This document shows, piece by piece, positions 18,066-27,793 of a stretch of 64,000 nt of DNA (the first letter of the stretch is position 1; every line of letters begins with the position of its first letter). This DNA comes from an uncultured Burkholderiales bacterium (GTDB lineage Bacteria > Pseudomonadota > Gammaproteobacteria > Burkholderiales > Burkholderiaceae_C). The translations under genes and the position numbers were made by a program. The notes beneath the pieces were generated by a model. It had not been told where the DNA came from. It ran no database searches and saw only the letters and a list, made by a program, of their open reading frames with translations. The DNA lies in assembly GCA_903870145.1 (NCBI GenBank), contig CAIQBO010000036.1, forward strand, positions 102,546 through 166,545, in the 5' to 3' direction.

Positions 18066-19187
18066 TTAATCTTTCATGCTGCGGCGGTACCACTCATGAA
18101 AGTGTTGCATGCCGTCTTCCATCGGGCTTTGGTAGGGGCCAACTTCGTTGTCGCCGCGTTTCATCAAGGCCTTGCGCCCGGCGTCCATGCGCTCACCAAT
18201 TTCGTCGTCTTCAAGGCAAGTTTCCATGTAAGCAGCTTGCTGAGATTGCACAAACTCGCGCTCAAATGCGACGATCTCCTCGGGGTAATAAAACTCCACC
18301 ATGTTGAGCGTTTTTTCTGGGCTGATAGGGTGCAAGGTTGAGACCGTCAACACATGGGGGTACCACTCGACCATGATGTGCGGGTAGTAAGTCAGCCAGA
18401 TTGCGCCGTACTCTGGCACTGCACCTTGCCGGTATTTCATCAGCTGCTTTTGCCAGCGGTCGTAGACGGGGCTGCCAGCTTTGCTCAAGCGGTTGGCCAC
18501 GCCCACGGTTTGCACCGAATACTCGGGCTTGAACTCCCAGCTTAAATCGTCACAGGTGACAAAGCTGCCCAAGCCCGGGTGAAATGGCTCAACGTGGTAG
18601 TCCTCGAGGTAAACCTCAATGAAAGTCTTCCAGTTGTAATTGCATTCATGCAACTCAACACGGTCCAAGCTAAAACCCGTGAAATCCAGGGCAGCGCGTG
18701 GCCCCATGCCAGCCAAGTCCTTGGCAATGTCGCGCCCATTGTCTTCAAACAACAAACCATTCCACTCGCGCAGCGGGTAGTTGTTCAGGTTCAAGCAGGG
18801 GTCTTGGGCAAAATGGGGCGCGCCCAGCAAATGGCCATCGGGCGCATACGTCCAGCGGTGCAAGGGGCAAACTATGTTGCCACCGGCGCTGCCTTTTTGC
18901 TGCGCATGCAAAGACCCACGCCCCTGCAGCATGACGGCTTGACGGTGCCGGCAAATATTGGAGATCAGCTCCACGCCGCGCTCAGAGCGCACCAAAGCGC
19001 GCCCTTGCCCCTCTTGGGGCAGCGCATGGTAGTCGCCCAAGTCGGGCACCGACAATTGGTGCCCCACATACCGGGGACCCTGCTGAAAAATGGTTTTCAG
19101 CTCGCGCTCGAACAGCGCCTCGTCAAAGTAACTTGAAACTGGTAGTTGGCTTGCGGCCTGCTGCAGTTGAAGACTTAAATCAGACAT
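18066..19187 (-). CDS. Rieske non-heme iron oxygenase, alpha-subunit type
   Basis: Protein of 373 aa from the ATG at 19187. Rieske cluster ligands are C79-x-H81 and C107-x2-H110. The mononuclear iron site is seen in NWKTFIEVYLEDYHVEPFHPG near residue 200. The 25-residue gap between the two Rieske ligand pairs is longer than the usual 15-17 and contains LHAQQKGSAGG. Relatives hydroxylate aromatics or demethylate quaternary amines with a separate reductase, none of which is adjacent here. It heads the leftward run Rieske-DMT-sseA and is divergent from xseB. Substrate unknown. Confidence 0.85.
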   Translation of the reverse strand: MSDLSLQLQQAASQLPVSSYFDEALFERELKTIFQQGPRYVGHQLSVPDLGDYHALPQEGQGRALVRSERGVELISNICRHRQAVMLQGRGSLHAQQKGSAGGNIVCPLHRWTYAPDGHLLGAPHFAQDPCLNLNNYPLREWNGLLFEDNGRDIAKDLAGMGPRAALDFTGFSLDRVELHECNYNWKTFIEVYLEDYHVEPFHPGLGSFVTCDDLSWEFKPEYSVQTVGVANRLSKAGSPVYDRWQKQLMKYRQGAVPEYGAIWLTYYPHIMVEWYPHVLTVSTLHPISPEKTLNMVEFYYPEEIVAFEREFVQSQQAAYMETCLEDDEIGERMDAGRKALMKRGDNEVGPYQSPMEDGMQHFHEWYRRSMKD

Positions 19188-19365
19188 GGAGTGACCTGAC
19201 CTAGAGACTCCCCCTATGAAGGGGCAGGAACACGCCGGATGCCCAAAGGCATTGGCGCGAAAAAAGCGGACTTGCGTCCGCCGAAGAAGCATTGATTGTA
19301 GCCTTGACTCATGCCAAAGGCTCTTGAAGCCTTTAAAATCGACTTCTTTAGCCCAAGTTTGATCC

Positions 19366-19629
19366 ATGCCCAAAGCGCCCACCCCCACTTCCCCTGAAGC
19401 ACAGCCTGCGGCGCAGACGGCCATGCCCGAAAGCTACGAGTTGGCGTTGCAAGAGTTGGAGCAGTTGTTGGCGCAACTTGAGTCGGGCCAATTGCCTTTA
19501 GACCAGCTGCTCACGCATTACCAGCGCGGGGCGAGCTTGTTGACTTTTTGCCGCGACCGTTTGAGTGCAGTAGAAAACCAAATCAAGGTGCTGGACGATG
19601 GGGTATTGAAACCTTGGAACGGTGCATGA
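19366..19629 (+). CDS. xseB: exodeoxyribonuclease VII small subunit
   Basis: Small acidic helical protein of 87 aa containing the XseB core [19 protein letters not shown] followed by [15 protein letters not shown] and a C-terminal helix. It is the regulatory small subunit that joins XseA to form the single-strand-specific nuclease. The extended Pro/Ala-rich N-terminus (about 20 residues) is non-conserved. The stop overlaps the ispA start (ATGA), the conserved xseB-ispA-dxs order. Confidence 0.92.
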   Translation: MPKAPTPTSPEAQPAAQTAMPESYELALQELEQLLAQLESGQLPLDQLLTHYQRGASLLTFCRDRLSAVENQIKVLDDGVLKPWNGA

Positions 19630-20573
19630 GCGGTCAATTTTCGAATGCATTGGATCTGGCCGATTGGTCCCAGCGCCGGCTCGCGCAAGTCGAGCAGACC
19701 TTGCGGCAAGGGATTGACGCGCATGCCCCTGCGGGTTTAGGCCAAGCCATGCGCTACGCTGTTTTAGACGGCGGCAAGCGCCTGAGGCCATTGTTGGTGC
19801 TGGCTGCGGCCGAGGCGGTGGGGGTCGATTTAGAGGCTGCTGTGATCTCAGCTCACCCCAGCGCGGTGGCCGCCTTTCGGGCCGCATGTGCCATCGAGCT
19901 GGTGCATGCGTATTCATTGGTGCATGACGACATGCCCTGCATGGACAACGATGTTTTGCGCCGCGGCAAGCCCACCGTGCATGTGAAATTCGGACAAGCG
20001 CAGGCTTTGCTCGCAGGTGATGCTTTGCAAGCCTTGGCCTTTGAATTTTTAACGCCCCAAGACGGCAGCACAGACTTGCAGGTGCAAGCCGTTCAAGTGG
20101 GCCTGCTGGCCCGTGCGGCGGGCTACCAAGGCATGGCCGGCGGGCAAGCCATCGATCTGGCCAGCGTCGGGCTGCCTCTGAATGAAGCGCAGTTGCGCCA
20201 AATGCACGGCATGAAAACCGGTGCGCTGCTGTTGTGCAGCGTTCGAATGGGCGCTGTGTGCAATGGCAAACCGCCAGCGCAAGTGACCAGCTCCTTGGCC
20301 GCCTTTGCTCAGGCCTTGGGGCTGGCTTTTCAAGTGGTGGACGATGTTTTGGATGTCACGGCTGACTCGGCCACTTTGGGTAAAACTGCCGGCAAAGATG
20401 CTGCCGCAAAAAAGCCCACTTATGTTTCATTGATGGGCTTGCAAGCTGCCCAAGCCTTTGCCGATAAACTGTACCAAGAGGCGCTGGCGGCATTGGCTGG
20501 CAGTGGCCTGAACCCCACCTCGACCCAAGCGCTGCGCGCCTTGGCGCGTCAGGTGGTGCAACGAGACAAATGA
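19626..20573 (+). CDS. ispA: farnesyl diphosphate synthase
   Basis: All-helical polyprenyl synthase of 315 aa. The first aspartate-rich motif is [10 protein letters not shown] (DDx2-4D with the short-chain spacing), the second is [12 protein letters not shown], and GGKRLRPLL and KTGALL are also present. It condenses IPP with DMAPP/GPP to farnesyl diphosphate, using precursors from the MEP pathway whose first enzyme is encoded next. It starts inside the xseB stop (ATGA overlap) and its own stop overlaps the dxs start. Confidence 0.93.
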   Translation: MSGQFSNALDLADWSQRRLAQVEQTLRQGIDAHAPAGLGQAMRYAVLDGGKRLRPLLVLAAAEAVGVDLEAAVISAHPSAVAAFRAACAIELVHAYSLVHDDMPCMDNDVLRRGKPTVHVKFGQAQALLAGDALQALAFEFLTPQDGSTDLQVQAVQVGLLARAAGYQGMAGGQAIDLASVGLPLNEAQLRQMHGMKTGALLLCSVRMGAVCNGKPPAQVTSSLAAFAQALGLAFQVVDDVLDVTADSATLGKTAGKDAAAKKPTYVSLMGLQAAQAFADKLYQEALAALAGSGLNPTSTQALRALARQVVQRDK

Positions 20574-22426
20574 CCATGCTTCTTGAATCGATTCACAGCC
20601 CCGCCGATGTGCGCCGCCTGCAGCGCAGCGAGCTGCCGCAACTGGCCGACGAGGTGCGCGCTTGTGTGCTGAAAAATGTGTCCCAAACGGGTGGCCACTT
20701 GAGCTCCAACTTGGGTACTGTGGAGCTGACGGTGGCCTTGCACCATGTGTTTGACACGCCGCACGACCGCATTGTGTGGGACGTTGGGCATCAAACCTAC
20801 CCACACAAAATATTGACAGGGCGGCGCGAACGCATGCCCACGCTGCGGCAACTGGGCGGCTTGTCAGGCTTTCCGCGGCGCGAGGAGAGTGAGTACGACA
20901 CATTCGGCACGGCGCATTCATCCACCAGCATTTCTGCGGCATTGGGCATGGCTGTGGCAGCGCGGCAAAAAGGTGAATCGCGGCATTGCATCGCCGTGAT
21001 TGGTGACGGCGCCATGACCGCAGGCATGGCCTTTGAAGCGCTCAACAATGCGGGCGTTGAAGATTGCAAATTGCTGGTCATCTTGAACGACAACGACATG
21101 TCGATCAGCCCACCGGTGGGGGCCTTGAACCGTTATTTGGCGCAGCTCATGAGCGGGCGTTTTTATGCAACTGCGAAGAACGTTGGTAAAAGTGTTTTAA
21201 AAGGTGCACCGCCCCTGTTCGAATTGGCCAAGCGTTTGGAGGAGCACGCCAAAGGCATGGTGGTGCCAGCCACTTTGTTTGAGAAATTTGGCTTCAATTA
21301 CATTGGCCCGATTGATGGCCATGATCTCGAATCATTGATCCCCACTTTGGAAAATATCAAGCACCTGAGTGGCCCGCAGTTTTTACACGTGGTGACCAAA
21401 AAAGGCCAAGGCTACAAACGGGCAGAAGAAGACCCCGTCAATTACCACGGGCCTGGCAAATTTGACCCAGCAGTCGGCTTGGTGCCAGCCGCCACTCCCA
21501 GTAAACCCGGTTTCACCCAAGTCTTTGGTGCGTGGCTGTGCGACATGGCCGCGCACGATCCGCGTTTGGTCGGCATCACCCCCGCCATGCGCGAAGGCTC
21601 GGGCATGGTCGAGTTTCAAAAGCGTTTTCCCGGGCGCTACTATGACGTTGGCATTGCAGAGCAACACGCAGTGACGTTTGCAGCGGGGCTGGCCTGCGAA
21701 GACTTAAAGCCCGTACTGGCCATTTACTCGACCTTTTTGCAACGCGGCTATGACCAATTGATTCACGATGTGGCCATTCAAAACCTGCCCGTGGTGTTCG
21801 CTTTGGACCGCGCAGGTCTGGTGGGCGCAGACGGCGCGACGCACGCAGGGGCCTACGACATTGCCTTTTTGCGCTGTATCCCCAACATGAGTGTGGCTTG
21901 CCCCAGTGACGAGCGCGAATGCCGCCAACTTCTGAGCACCGCCTTTGCCCAAAACCATCCGGTGGCGGTGCGCTATCCGCGCGGCGCAGGGGTGGGCGTG
22001 CCAGCGGGCACAGACCTTGACACACTGCCTTTTGGCAAAGGGCAAATTCGCCGCCAAGGCCAGGGTCTGTGCATTTTGGCGTTTGGTACTTTGCTGTATC
22101 CGGCCTTGGCCGTGGCCGAAAAACTCAATGCCACGGTGCTCAACATGCGCTGGGCCAAGCCCTTGGACACCGATTTGCTGCTGCAAGTGGCAGCCACCCA
22201 TGAACTTCTCGTCACGCTGGAAGATGCTTGCTTGATGGGCGGCGCAGGCAGTGCCGTGGGCGAGGCCTTGCAGGCCGCTGGCATTCAAAAATCGCTTTTG
22301 TCCTTGGGCTTCAAAGACGAGTTCATTGAGCATGGTGACCCCGCCAAGCTGATGGCCCTGCATGGTTTAGATGCTGCTGGCATTGAGCGGTCGATTCGCC
22401 AAAAGCTTGATCTCAGTCACTTGTAG
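20570..22426 (+). CDS. dxs: 1-deoxy-D-xylulose-5-phosphate synthase
   Basis: Thiamine-diphosphate enzyme of 618 aa, full length. TPP/Mg motif [16 protein letters not shown] near residue 147, substrate-channel [13 protein letters not shown], and the transketolase-like pyrimidine domain with [15 protein letters not shown]. It makes DXP from pyruvate and glyceraldehyde-3-phosphate, the entry to isoprenoid synthesis. ATG at 20570 overlaps the ispA stop; a second ATG (20576) is an equally possible start. Confidence 0.95.
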   Translation: MTMLLESIHSPADVRRLQRSELPQLADEVRACVLKNVSQTGGHLSSNLGTVELTVALHHVFDTPHDRIVWDVGHQTYPHKILTGRRERMPTLRQLGGLSGFPRREESEYDTFGTAHSSTSISAALGMAVAARQKGESRHCIAVIGDGAMTAGMAFEALNNAGVEDCKLLVILNDNDMSISPPVGALNRYLAQLMSGRFYATAKNVGKSVLKGAPPLFELAKRLEEHAKGMVVPATLFEKFGFNYIGPIDGHDLESLIPTLENIKHLSGPQFLHVVTKKGQGYKRAEEDPVNYHGPGKFDPAVGLVPAATPSKPGFTQVFGAWLCDMAAHDPRLVGITPAMREGSGMVEFQKRFPGRYYDVGIAEQHAVTFAAGLACEDLKPVLAIYSTFLQRGYDQLIHDVAIQNLPVVFALDRAGLVGADGATHAGAYDIAFLRCIPNMSVACPSDERECRQLLSTAFAQNHPVAVRYPRGAGVGVPAGTDLDTLPFGKGQIRRQGQGLCILAFGTLLYPALAVAEKLNATVLNMRWAKPLDTDLLLQVAATHELLVTLEDACLMGGAGSAVGEALQAAGIQKSLLSLGFKDEFIEHGDPAKLMALHGLDAAGIERSIRQKLDLSHL

Positions 22427-22432
22427 AGGGTA

Positions 22433-22455
22433 AGCCCGCTTTTTGAGCGGGTTGT
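22433..22455 (+). terminator. weak intrinsic terminator after dxs
   Basis: AGCCCGCT (22433-22440), loop TTTTG, AGCGGGTT (22446-22453) forms an 8-bp stem with one G-T pair, followed by GTATTTC rather than a clean T run. A TATAAT hexamer at 22462-22467 lies just beyond, without a well-spaced -35, so the following TRAP genes may have their own promoter. Confidence 0.45.
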
Positions 22456-22519
22456 ATTTCATATAATCTGACCGCACTCTGGCCTAAGACAAAGGCCCCA
22501 TTAACTCAATGGAGACACC

Positions 22520-23137
22520 ATGAATTTTCTGCTTTCGCTGTCCAAACGGATAGACCAAATCACCGAGTGGGTCGGGCGGTGGGTTGCTTGGCTGGTATTG
22601 GCCTCGGTCCTGATCAGTGCCGGCAATGCCATTTCGCGCAAAGCTTTTAACTTGAGCTCCAACGGCTTCCTAGAAATTCAGTGGTACCTGTTTGCCGCCG
22701 TTTTCATGTTGGCATCGGGCTACACCTTGATGCGCCAAGAGCATGTGAAGATCGATGTGATCTCGGGGCGCTTTTCCAAGCGAACCCAAATCTGGATTGA
22801 CATCGTGGGTATTTGCCTATTTTTGTTGCCCTTTGTTTACTACATCATCAAATTGGCCATGCCTCTGGTGATCAATGCCTTCATCACCAAAGAAATGTCG
22901 TCCAATGCGGGCGGCTTGATCCGCTGGCCGGTGTTTGCATTGCTGCCTGCGGGCTTGCTGCTGCTGGGCATGCAGGCCATCTCTGAGCTCATCAAGCGCA
23001 TCGCTTTCCTCAAGGGCTTGGTGCCTGACCCCAGCAAGAAACCGGGGGCCAAGACACCCGAGGAAGAGTTCGCCGAGTTCCTGCTCCAAAAAGAAGTCGC
23101 TGCGCGCGAAGCCGCTTTGATAGGAGCGCAAAAATGA
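22520..23137 (+). CDS. TRAP transporter small permease (DctQ family)
   Basis: Protein of 205 aa with four membrane helices, of the DctQ class (LVLASVLISAGNAISRKAF, then EIQWYLFAAVFMLASGYTL). The C-terminal 40 residues are a charged cytoplasmic tail (KKPGAKTPEEEFAEFLLQKE), longer than in most DctQ proteins. It starts after a GGAG site and its stop overlaps the large-subunit start (ATGA). The periplasmic DctP-type protein is not adjacent, so the substrate cannot be inferred locally. Confidence 0.88.
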   Translation: MNFLLSLSKRIDQITEWVGRWVAWLVLASVLISAGNAISRKAFNLSSNGFLEIQWYLFAAVFMLASGYTLMRQEHVKIDVISGRFSKRTQIWIDIVGICLFLLPFVYYIIKLAMPLVINAFITKEMSSNAGGLIRWPVFALLPAGLLLLGMQAISELIKRIAFLKGLVPDPSKKPGAKTPEEEFAEFLLQKEVAAREAALIGAQK

Positions 23138-24888
23138 ATGAATTTCTGATTGCCAACATGGCGCCGATCATGTTTGCCTCGCTGATCTTGTTCTTGATGT
23201 TTGGCTATGCAGTGACCTTCTCGCTGGCCGCATGCGGGCTGTTCTTTGGTTTTGTAGGGGTTGAGCTGGGCGTGATCCAAGAAAGTTTCTTGCAAAGCCT
23301 GCCTCTACGCATGTTTGGCATCATGCAAAACGACACGCTGCTGGCCATTCCATTTTTCACTTTCATGGGCTTGATCTTAGAGCGCTCGGGCATGGCCGAA
23401 GACCTGCTGGACACCATCGGGCAGTTGTTTGGCCCGATCCGTGGCGGCTTGGCCTACGCGGTGATTTTGGTGGGCGCCATGCTGGCCGCTACCACGGGCG
23501 TGGTCGCCGCTTCAGTGATCTCCATGGGCTTGATCTCGCTGCCCATCATGCTGCGCTACGGCTACGACCGGCGCGTGGCAGGCGGCGTGATTGCCGCCTC
23601 GGGCACTTTGGCGCAGATCATCCCGCCTTCGCTGGTTTTGATTGTGCTGGCTGATCAACTGGGCAAAAGCGTGGGCGATCTGTACAAAGGCGCGTTCATT
23701 CCGGGCTTTGTGCTGACGGGTTTGTACATTGGCTACATCTTGTTGATCAGCTTCATCCGGCCGCAATGGGTTCCGGCGCTGCCCACTGAGGCCCGTACGA
23801 TCCGTGAGACCGATGGCAGTTCGGGCCTGCGCTCACTGAGCATCTTGGTTGTCCTGTCGACAGCGATTGCCGTGGCATTTGCCAAATCGCGCCCAGACAG
23901 CATGCCTTTGGACGAGTTGATCGTTCTGTCGATGAGCGTTGGCGTTGGTTTTGCATTCTTTACTTCGGTGCTCAACAAGGTCACCAAACTGGGCCTGCTG
24001 TCCAACATGGCCGAGCGCGTGACTTTTGTGATGATCCCGCCGCTGGCGTTGATTTTCTTGGTTTTGGGTACCATTTTCTTGGGCATTGCCACCCCTACCG
24101 AAGGCGGCGCCATGGGCGCAGTCGGCGCGCTGATCATGGCGATTGCGCGCGGCCGGATTGACCTCAAACTGATACGCCAGGCCATGGACTCGACCATGAA
24201 GCTGTCGTGCTTCGTGCTGTTCATTTTGATCGGCGCCACGGTGTTCAGCTTGGCCTTTCAAGGCGTTGACGGGCCTAAGTGGGTTGAGCACCTGTTGACT
24301 GGCCTGCCGGGTGGGCAGTTGGGCTTTTTGATTGTGGTGAACATCTTGGTGTTCGTGCTGGCCTTTTTCTTAGACTTCTTTGAGTTGGCTTTCATCATCA
24401 TCCCGCTGATCGGGCCCGTGGCCGAAAAGCTGGGCATCGATTTGGTGTGGTTTGGTGTGTTACTGGCGGTCAACATGCAGACCTCGTTCATGCACCCGCC
24501 CTTTGGCTTTGCATTGTTTTATTTGAGGAGCGTGGCCCCTGCAGAGGACTACACCGACAAAGTTACCAAAAAGCCCATCAAGAAAGTCACAATCGAGGAA
24601 ATTTATTGGGGCGCCGTTCCCTTCGTGATCATCCAAGTGTTCATGGTCGCTTTGATCATTGCCTTTCCAGGCTTGGTCTCAAGCGGCATTGGCCAAGAAG
24701 CCACGATCGACGCGGACAAAGTACTGATGCAGATGCAAGTTGATAAGGACGAGGACGCTGACAAACAGGATACAGACGAGAAAGGTGCTGCTGGCAAAGC
24801 AGCCGGCGCAGCATCATCCGATGAAGAAGAGGTGGACCCTATGAAGCGCATGATGGAGTCCATCAAAACCGATCAAAAGAAGCCCTAA
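23134..24888 (+). CDS. TRAP transporter large permease (DctM family)
   Basis: Na+-coupled TRAP large subunit of 584 aa; DctM proteins are usually about 430-450 aa. Core motifs include TTGVVAASVISMGLISLPIM, GTLAQIIPPSLVLIVLAD and GIATPTEGGAMGAVGALI. Two features add length: an extra segment near residues 215-270 (AFAKSRPDSMPLDELIVLSM) and a strongly charged C-terminal tail (about 535-584) rich in Asp/Glu/Lys. Paired with the DctQ gene. Related long forms are often linked to dicarboxylate or mannitol/chloroaromatic uptake, but the ligand here is unknown. Confidence 0.88.
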   Translation: MNEFLIANMAPIMFASLILFLMFGYAVTFSLAACGLFFGFVGVELGVIQESFLQSLPLRMFGIMQNDTLLAIPFFTFMGLILERSGMAEDLLDTIGQLFGPIRGGLAYAVILVGAMLAATTGVVAASVISMGLISLPIMLRYGYDRRVAGGVIAASGTLAQIIPPSLVLIVLADQLGKSVGDLYKGAFIPGFVLTGLYIGYILLISFIRPQWVPALPTEARTIRETDGSSGLRSLSILVVLSTAIAVAFAKSRPDSMPLDELIVLSMSVGVGFAFFTSVLNKVTKLGLLSNMAERVTFVMIPPLALIFLVLGTIFLGIATPTEGGAMGAVGALIMAIARGRIDLKLIRQAMDSTMKLSCFVLFILIGATVFSLAFQGVDGPKWVEHLLTGLPGGQLGFLIVVNILVFVLAFFLDFFELAFIIIPLIGPVAEKLGIDLVWFGVLLAVNMQTSFMHPPFGFALFYLRSVAPAEDYTDKVTKKPIKKVTIEEIYWGAVPFVIIQVFMVALIIAFPGLVSSGIGQEATIDADKVLMQMQVDKDEDADKQDTDEKGAAGKAAGAASSDEEEVDPMKRMMESIKTDQKKP

Positions 24889-24904
24889 GACTTCGCGCAA
24901 GGTG

Positions 24905-24932
24905 AAAAAACCCCGCGAACGCGGGGTTTTTT
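24905..24932. terminator. bidirectional intrinsic terminator
   Basis: Six A, CCCCGC, loop GAAC, GCGGGG and six T form a near-perfect hairpin usable on both strands. It lies between the convergent TRAP large-permease gene and the small DUF2909-type gene. Confidence 0.9.
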
Positions 24933-24939
24933 CTGAGTT

Positions 24940-25197
24940 TCAAGCACCGGCCGGGATGCCAGAAGGTTGGATATAGCCCAGTTTCCAGGCCATCAAAATG
25001 CAGGCAAACAAAAGGATGGAAAATCCAACGCGAAAGGCCAAGGCTTTGGCCATCCGGCCGTGGTTTGATTTGGCAGGGGTGTCTGCGTTGATGTCGTCAT
25101 TTTGCGTTGCGTCCTTGCCCCCGCGCATCATGAAAAACAAAGCCGAGCCCAGACTGCCCAAAATAGCCAAGAATGCAATTGCAACAAAAATTTTCAT
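24940..25197 (-). CDS. small twin-transmembrane protein (DUF2909-like)
   Basis: Protein of 85 aa from the ATG at 25197 (MKIFVAIAFLAILGSLGSAL) with two hydrophobic helices, about 3-23 and 58-80, joined by a polar linker. Such proteins sit at the end of cytochrome c oxidase clusters in Burkholderiales, often beside SURF1, as here where SURF1 is divergent with 15 nt between the two starts. A role in oxidase assembly is inferred from position only. Confidence 0.75.
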   Translation of the reverse strand: MKIFVAIAFLAILGSLGSALFFMMRGGKDATQNDDINADTPAKSNHGRMAKALAFRVGFSILLFACILMAWKLGYIQPSGIPAGA

Positions 25198-25212
25198 GAA
25201 TCGAATTATCGG

Positions 25213-25962
25213 ATGAGTTGGCCTGTTTTTGCAATTGGGCCCCAAAAGTACAAAAAGCTCGCAGTGGCGCTGGCTGCTGTGCTGGGCGTTGCATTGACCA
25301 GTTCCATGGGTTTTTGGCAATTGAGCCGGGCTCAAACCAAATTGGATTGGCAGGCCAAGGCCGCGCAAATGGCGCAATTGCCCATTTTGGACGGTTCCTT
25401 GCTAGGCCCTCGCAGCGACAGTGCGCAAGACCATGCCGGTTTGATTCATCGGCGCGTTGAGCTGCAAGGCCTGTGGCTTGAGAAGTACACCGTTTATTTG
25501 GACAACCGCCAAATGAACGCCAAGCCAGGTTTTTATGTGCTCACGCCTTTGCTCGTGCAGGGGGGCGATGATGTGGTCTGGGTTCAAAGAGGCTGGATTG
25601 GGCGTGACTTCACCGATCGAACCCGCTTGGCCCCCATCGTGACACCAGCAGGTTCTGTGCGCCTGCAAGGCCTGATAGCCCCCCCGCCATCCAAGCTTTA
25701 TGCTTTGGGTCAAGAGGGTCAGGGGTTGATACGGCAAAATGTCGACTTGCAAGATTTTCAAGCCGAGACTGGACTGCCTTTGTTGGGGATATCCGTGGTG
25801 CAAACAGGCCCTGCTTCTGACGGTTTGCTGCGTGAATGGCCCCAGCCTGCCAGTGGCGTAGACAAGCACTACGGCTATGCTTTTCAGTGGTTTGGCTTGG
25901 CCCTTGTGATTGCTTTTCTTTATGTCTGGTTTCAAATTGTCCGACCCCTTCGCCACAAATAA
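25213..25962 (+). CDS. SURF1 family cytochrome oxidase biogenesis protein
   Basis: Protein of 249 aa with an N-terminal helix (about 17-35), a long periplasmic domain and a C-terminal helix (YAFQWFGLALVIAFLYVWF), the SURF1 topology. Conserved segments are SSMGFWQLSRAQTK, LDNRQMNAKPGFYVLTPL and VWVQRGWIGRD. SURF1 helps insert heme a into subunit I of aa3-type oxidase. It opens the rightward assembly block continued by the thioredoxin-like protein, ctaA, ctaB and sco. Confidence 0.9.
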   Translation: MSWPVFAIGPQKYKKLAVALAAVLGVALTSSMGFWQLSRAQTKLDWQAKAAQMAQLPILDGSLLGPRSDSAQDHAGLIHRRVELQGLWLEKYTVYLDNRQMNAKPGFYVLTPLLVQGGDDVVWVQRGWIGRDFTDRTRLAPIVTPAGSVRLQGLIAPPPSKLYALGQEGQGLIRQNVDLQDFQAETGLPLLGISVVQTGPASDGLLREWPQPASGVDKHYGYAFQWFGLALVIAFLYVWFQIVRPLRHK

Positions 25963-26659
25963 TACTTTGCTGCCCAAGGCCCCTGACTGGGAAGATGCGC
26001 CCTTGGGCATGACCGTGCACACCTTGCCTATGGCCTCTGAGCTGGCGCAAGCCGACGAGCGCCGCACGCGCATAGGCCGCTTGAAAATGCTGGGTGTGCT
26101 CTTGGTCTGCGCGGCCCCGGTGATTGCCTCTTACTTCACTTACTATGTGGTCCGGCCCGAGGGGCGTCGCAATCATGGCGAGTTGATCGAGCCTCAGCGC
26201 CCTTTGCCTGCGCTGCAAGTGCAGCAGCTCGATGGCAGCAAAATTTCTTTGCAGTCGCTCAAAGGGCAGTGGCTGTTGATCAGTGTGGCCGATGCGCAAT
26301 GCGATCAGGCCTGTCAAAAACACTTGTACTTTCAGCGCCAGTTGCGTGAAGCACTCGGGCCAGAGAAAAGCCGCATCGATTGGGTCTGGCTGGCCACCGG
26401 TGATGCGCCTTTGCCAGATACGTTGAAATCCGCATTGGGGCAAGCGACCGTGTTGCGTGTGGACGAGAAAACCTTGTCTGCTTGGTTAGAGCCTGCAGCC
26501 GGGAAAAACATATCAGAGCACTTGTATGTGGTCGATCCGCTGGGCAATTGGATGCTGCGTTTTCAGCCCGGCATTGACATGGTTTCAGCCTCCAAAGCCA
26601 AAAAAGACTTGGAGCGCTTGCTGCGTGCTTCTGCGTTTTGGGACACGCCTGGACGTTAA
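25922..26659 (+). CDS. membrane-anchored thioredoxin-fold protein of the oxidase assembly cluster
   Basis: Protein of 245 aa starting within the 3' end of SURF1 (41-nt overlap). One transmembrane helix (about residues 56-76), then an extracytoplasmic domain with a thioredoxin-like layout: QVQQLDGSKISLQSLKGQWLL, followed by a cysteine pair in DAQCDQACQKHLY, i.e. Cx3C as in SCO proteins. Known only as a conserved companion of SURF1 and ctaA in betaproteobacteria. A copper-delivery or redox role is plausible and inferred. Confidence 0.75.
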   Translation: MSGFKLSDPFATNNTLLPKAPDWEDAPLGMTVHTLPMASELAQADERRTRIGRLKMLGVLLVCAAPVIASYFTYYVVRPEGRRNHGELIEPQRPLPALQVQQLDGSKISLQSLKGQWLLISVADAQCDQACQKHLYFQRQLREALGPEKSRIDWVWLATGDAPLPDTLKSALGQATVLRVDEKTLSAWLEPAAGKNISEHLYVVDPLGNWMLRFQPGIDMVSASKAKKDLERLLRASAFWDTPGR

Positions 26660-26662
26660 GAC

Positions 26663-27793
26663 ATGAGCGACGTGGACTTGTACAACCTCAGCCCAGCGCT
26701 GCGCATGATGGGCGTGGGGCTCTTGATCGCCTTGCTGCCCTTGGTCTGGATCGCTTGGCGGCACCGGGAGGGCAGTAGCGCAGAACGCTTGCAAGCGCTC
26801 ACGGTCTTGACTTTGTTTTTGACTTTTGATTTGGTTTTGTTTGGCGCCTTCACGCGCTTGACAGACTCTGGGCTGGGCTGCCCCGACTGGCCGGGCTGCT
26901 ATGGCAGTGCCAGCCCCTTGGGCGCAGTGGTTCACATTGATGCAGCCCAAAGCGCCATGCCGACTGGCCCCGTCACGCATGGCAAGGCTTGGATCGAGAT
27001 GGTGCACCGCTATGCCGCCACCAGCGTGGGGGTGTTGATTTTGTTTTTAGCGGTGTGCAGCATCGTTTTTCGCCAGAAGGTTTCCGAAAGTTTCAAGTTG
27101 TCGCCGGGCTGGGCCTGTTTCACTTTGTTGTGGGTCTGCGCACAGGGCGCCTTTGGCGCGCTCACGGTGACCATGAAGTTGTTTCCAGCCATTGTGAGCT
27201 TGCACTTGCTTGGCGGTATCGGGCTCTTGGCTCTGCTGAGTTTGCAAGTGGCGTGGCGGCCATGGGCGCAGCGTGAAAAAATTTCTGCCGCCATGCAAAC
27301 GGGTTTGTGGGTGGGCTTTATTTTGCTGTGCTTGCAAATTGGTTTGGGCGCTTGGGTCAGCACCAATTACGCCGTCTTGGCCTGTACCGGCTTTCCAGAT
27401 TGCAGCGGGCAGTGGTGGCCGCAATGGGACGGCAGTGGCTTTGAAATTTGGCGGGCATTGGGCATGAACGGCGCGGGCCAGTTGCTGTCATTTTCTGCTT
27501 TGGTTTCGATCCATTGGGCGCACCGCTTGATGGCGCTTGGGGTGTTGACTTTCTTGCTGAGCTTGGCATGGCGCATGCACCGCCAAGGTGTTTTGCAAAC
27601 GCAAGCGCGTTGGTTGGCACTGCTGAGTGCACTGCAATTTTCAACCGGCTTGTCCAACGTGGTGTTGGACTGGCCATTGGTGGCAGCGCTGGCGCACACA
27701 GGTGGCGCAGGTGCCATGGTCATGGTCTTGACCTGGGCTTTGAGCCGCAGTCGCAGCCGTGCATTAACTTTTTCTTTGAGGCCTGCTTTATGA
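26663..27793 (+). CDS. ctaA: heme A synthase (COX15/CtaA family)
   Basis: Eight-helix membrane protein of 376 aa that oxidises heme O to heme A. Conserved motifs are [35 protein letters not shown] and, in the second half, [12 protein letters not shown] and HTGGAGAMV with the heme-ligand histidines. It starts 3 nt after the preceding gene; its stop overlaps the ctaB start (ATGA). Ordered pathway: ctaB makes heme O, ctaA makes heme A, SURF1 inserts it. Confidence 0.93.
   Translation: MSDVDLYNLSPALRMMGVGLLIALLPLVWIAWRHREGSSAERLQALTVLTLFLTFDLVLFGAFTRLTDSGLGCPDWPGCYGSASPLGAVVHIDAAQSAMPTGPVTHGKAWIEMVHRYAATSVGVLILFLAVCSIVFRQKVSESFKLSPGWACFTLLWVCAQGAFGALTVTMKLFPAIVSLHLLGGIGLLALLSLQVAWRPWAQREKISAAMQTGLWVGFILLCLQIGLGAWVSTNYAVLACTGFPDCSGQWWPQWDGSGFEIWRALGMNGAGQLLSFSALVSIHWAHRLMALGVLTFLLSLAWRMHRQGVLQTQARWLALLSALQFSTGLSNVVLDWPLVAALAHTGGAGAMVMVLTWALSRSRSRALTFSLRPAL

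Noticed and set aside
22462..22467. Perfect TATAAT as a promoter of the TRAP genes
   Set aside because: No acceptable -35 at 16-18 nt upstream and no extended -10; not listed as a separate promoter.
27448..27789. A long N-terminal extension of heme O synthase
   Set aside because: The extra frame lies in the ctaA coding region; the conserved enzyme begins at the ATGA overlap at 27790.
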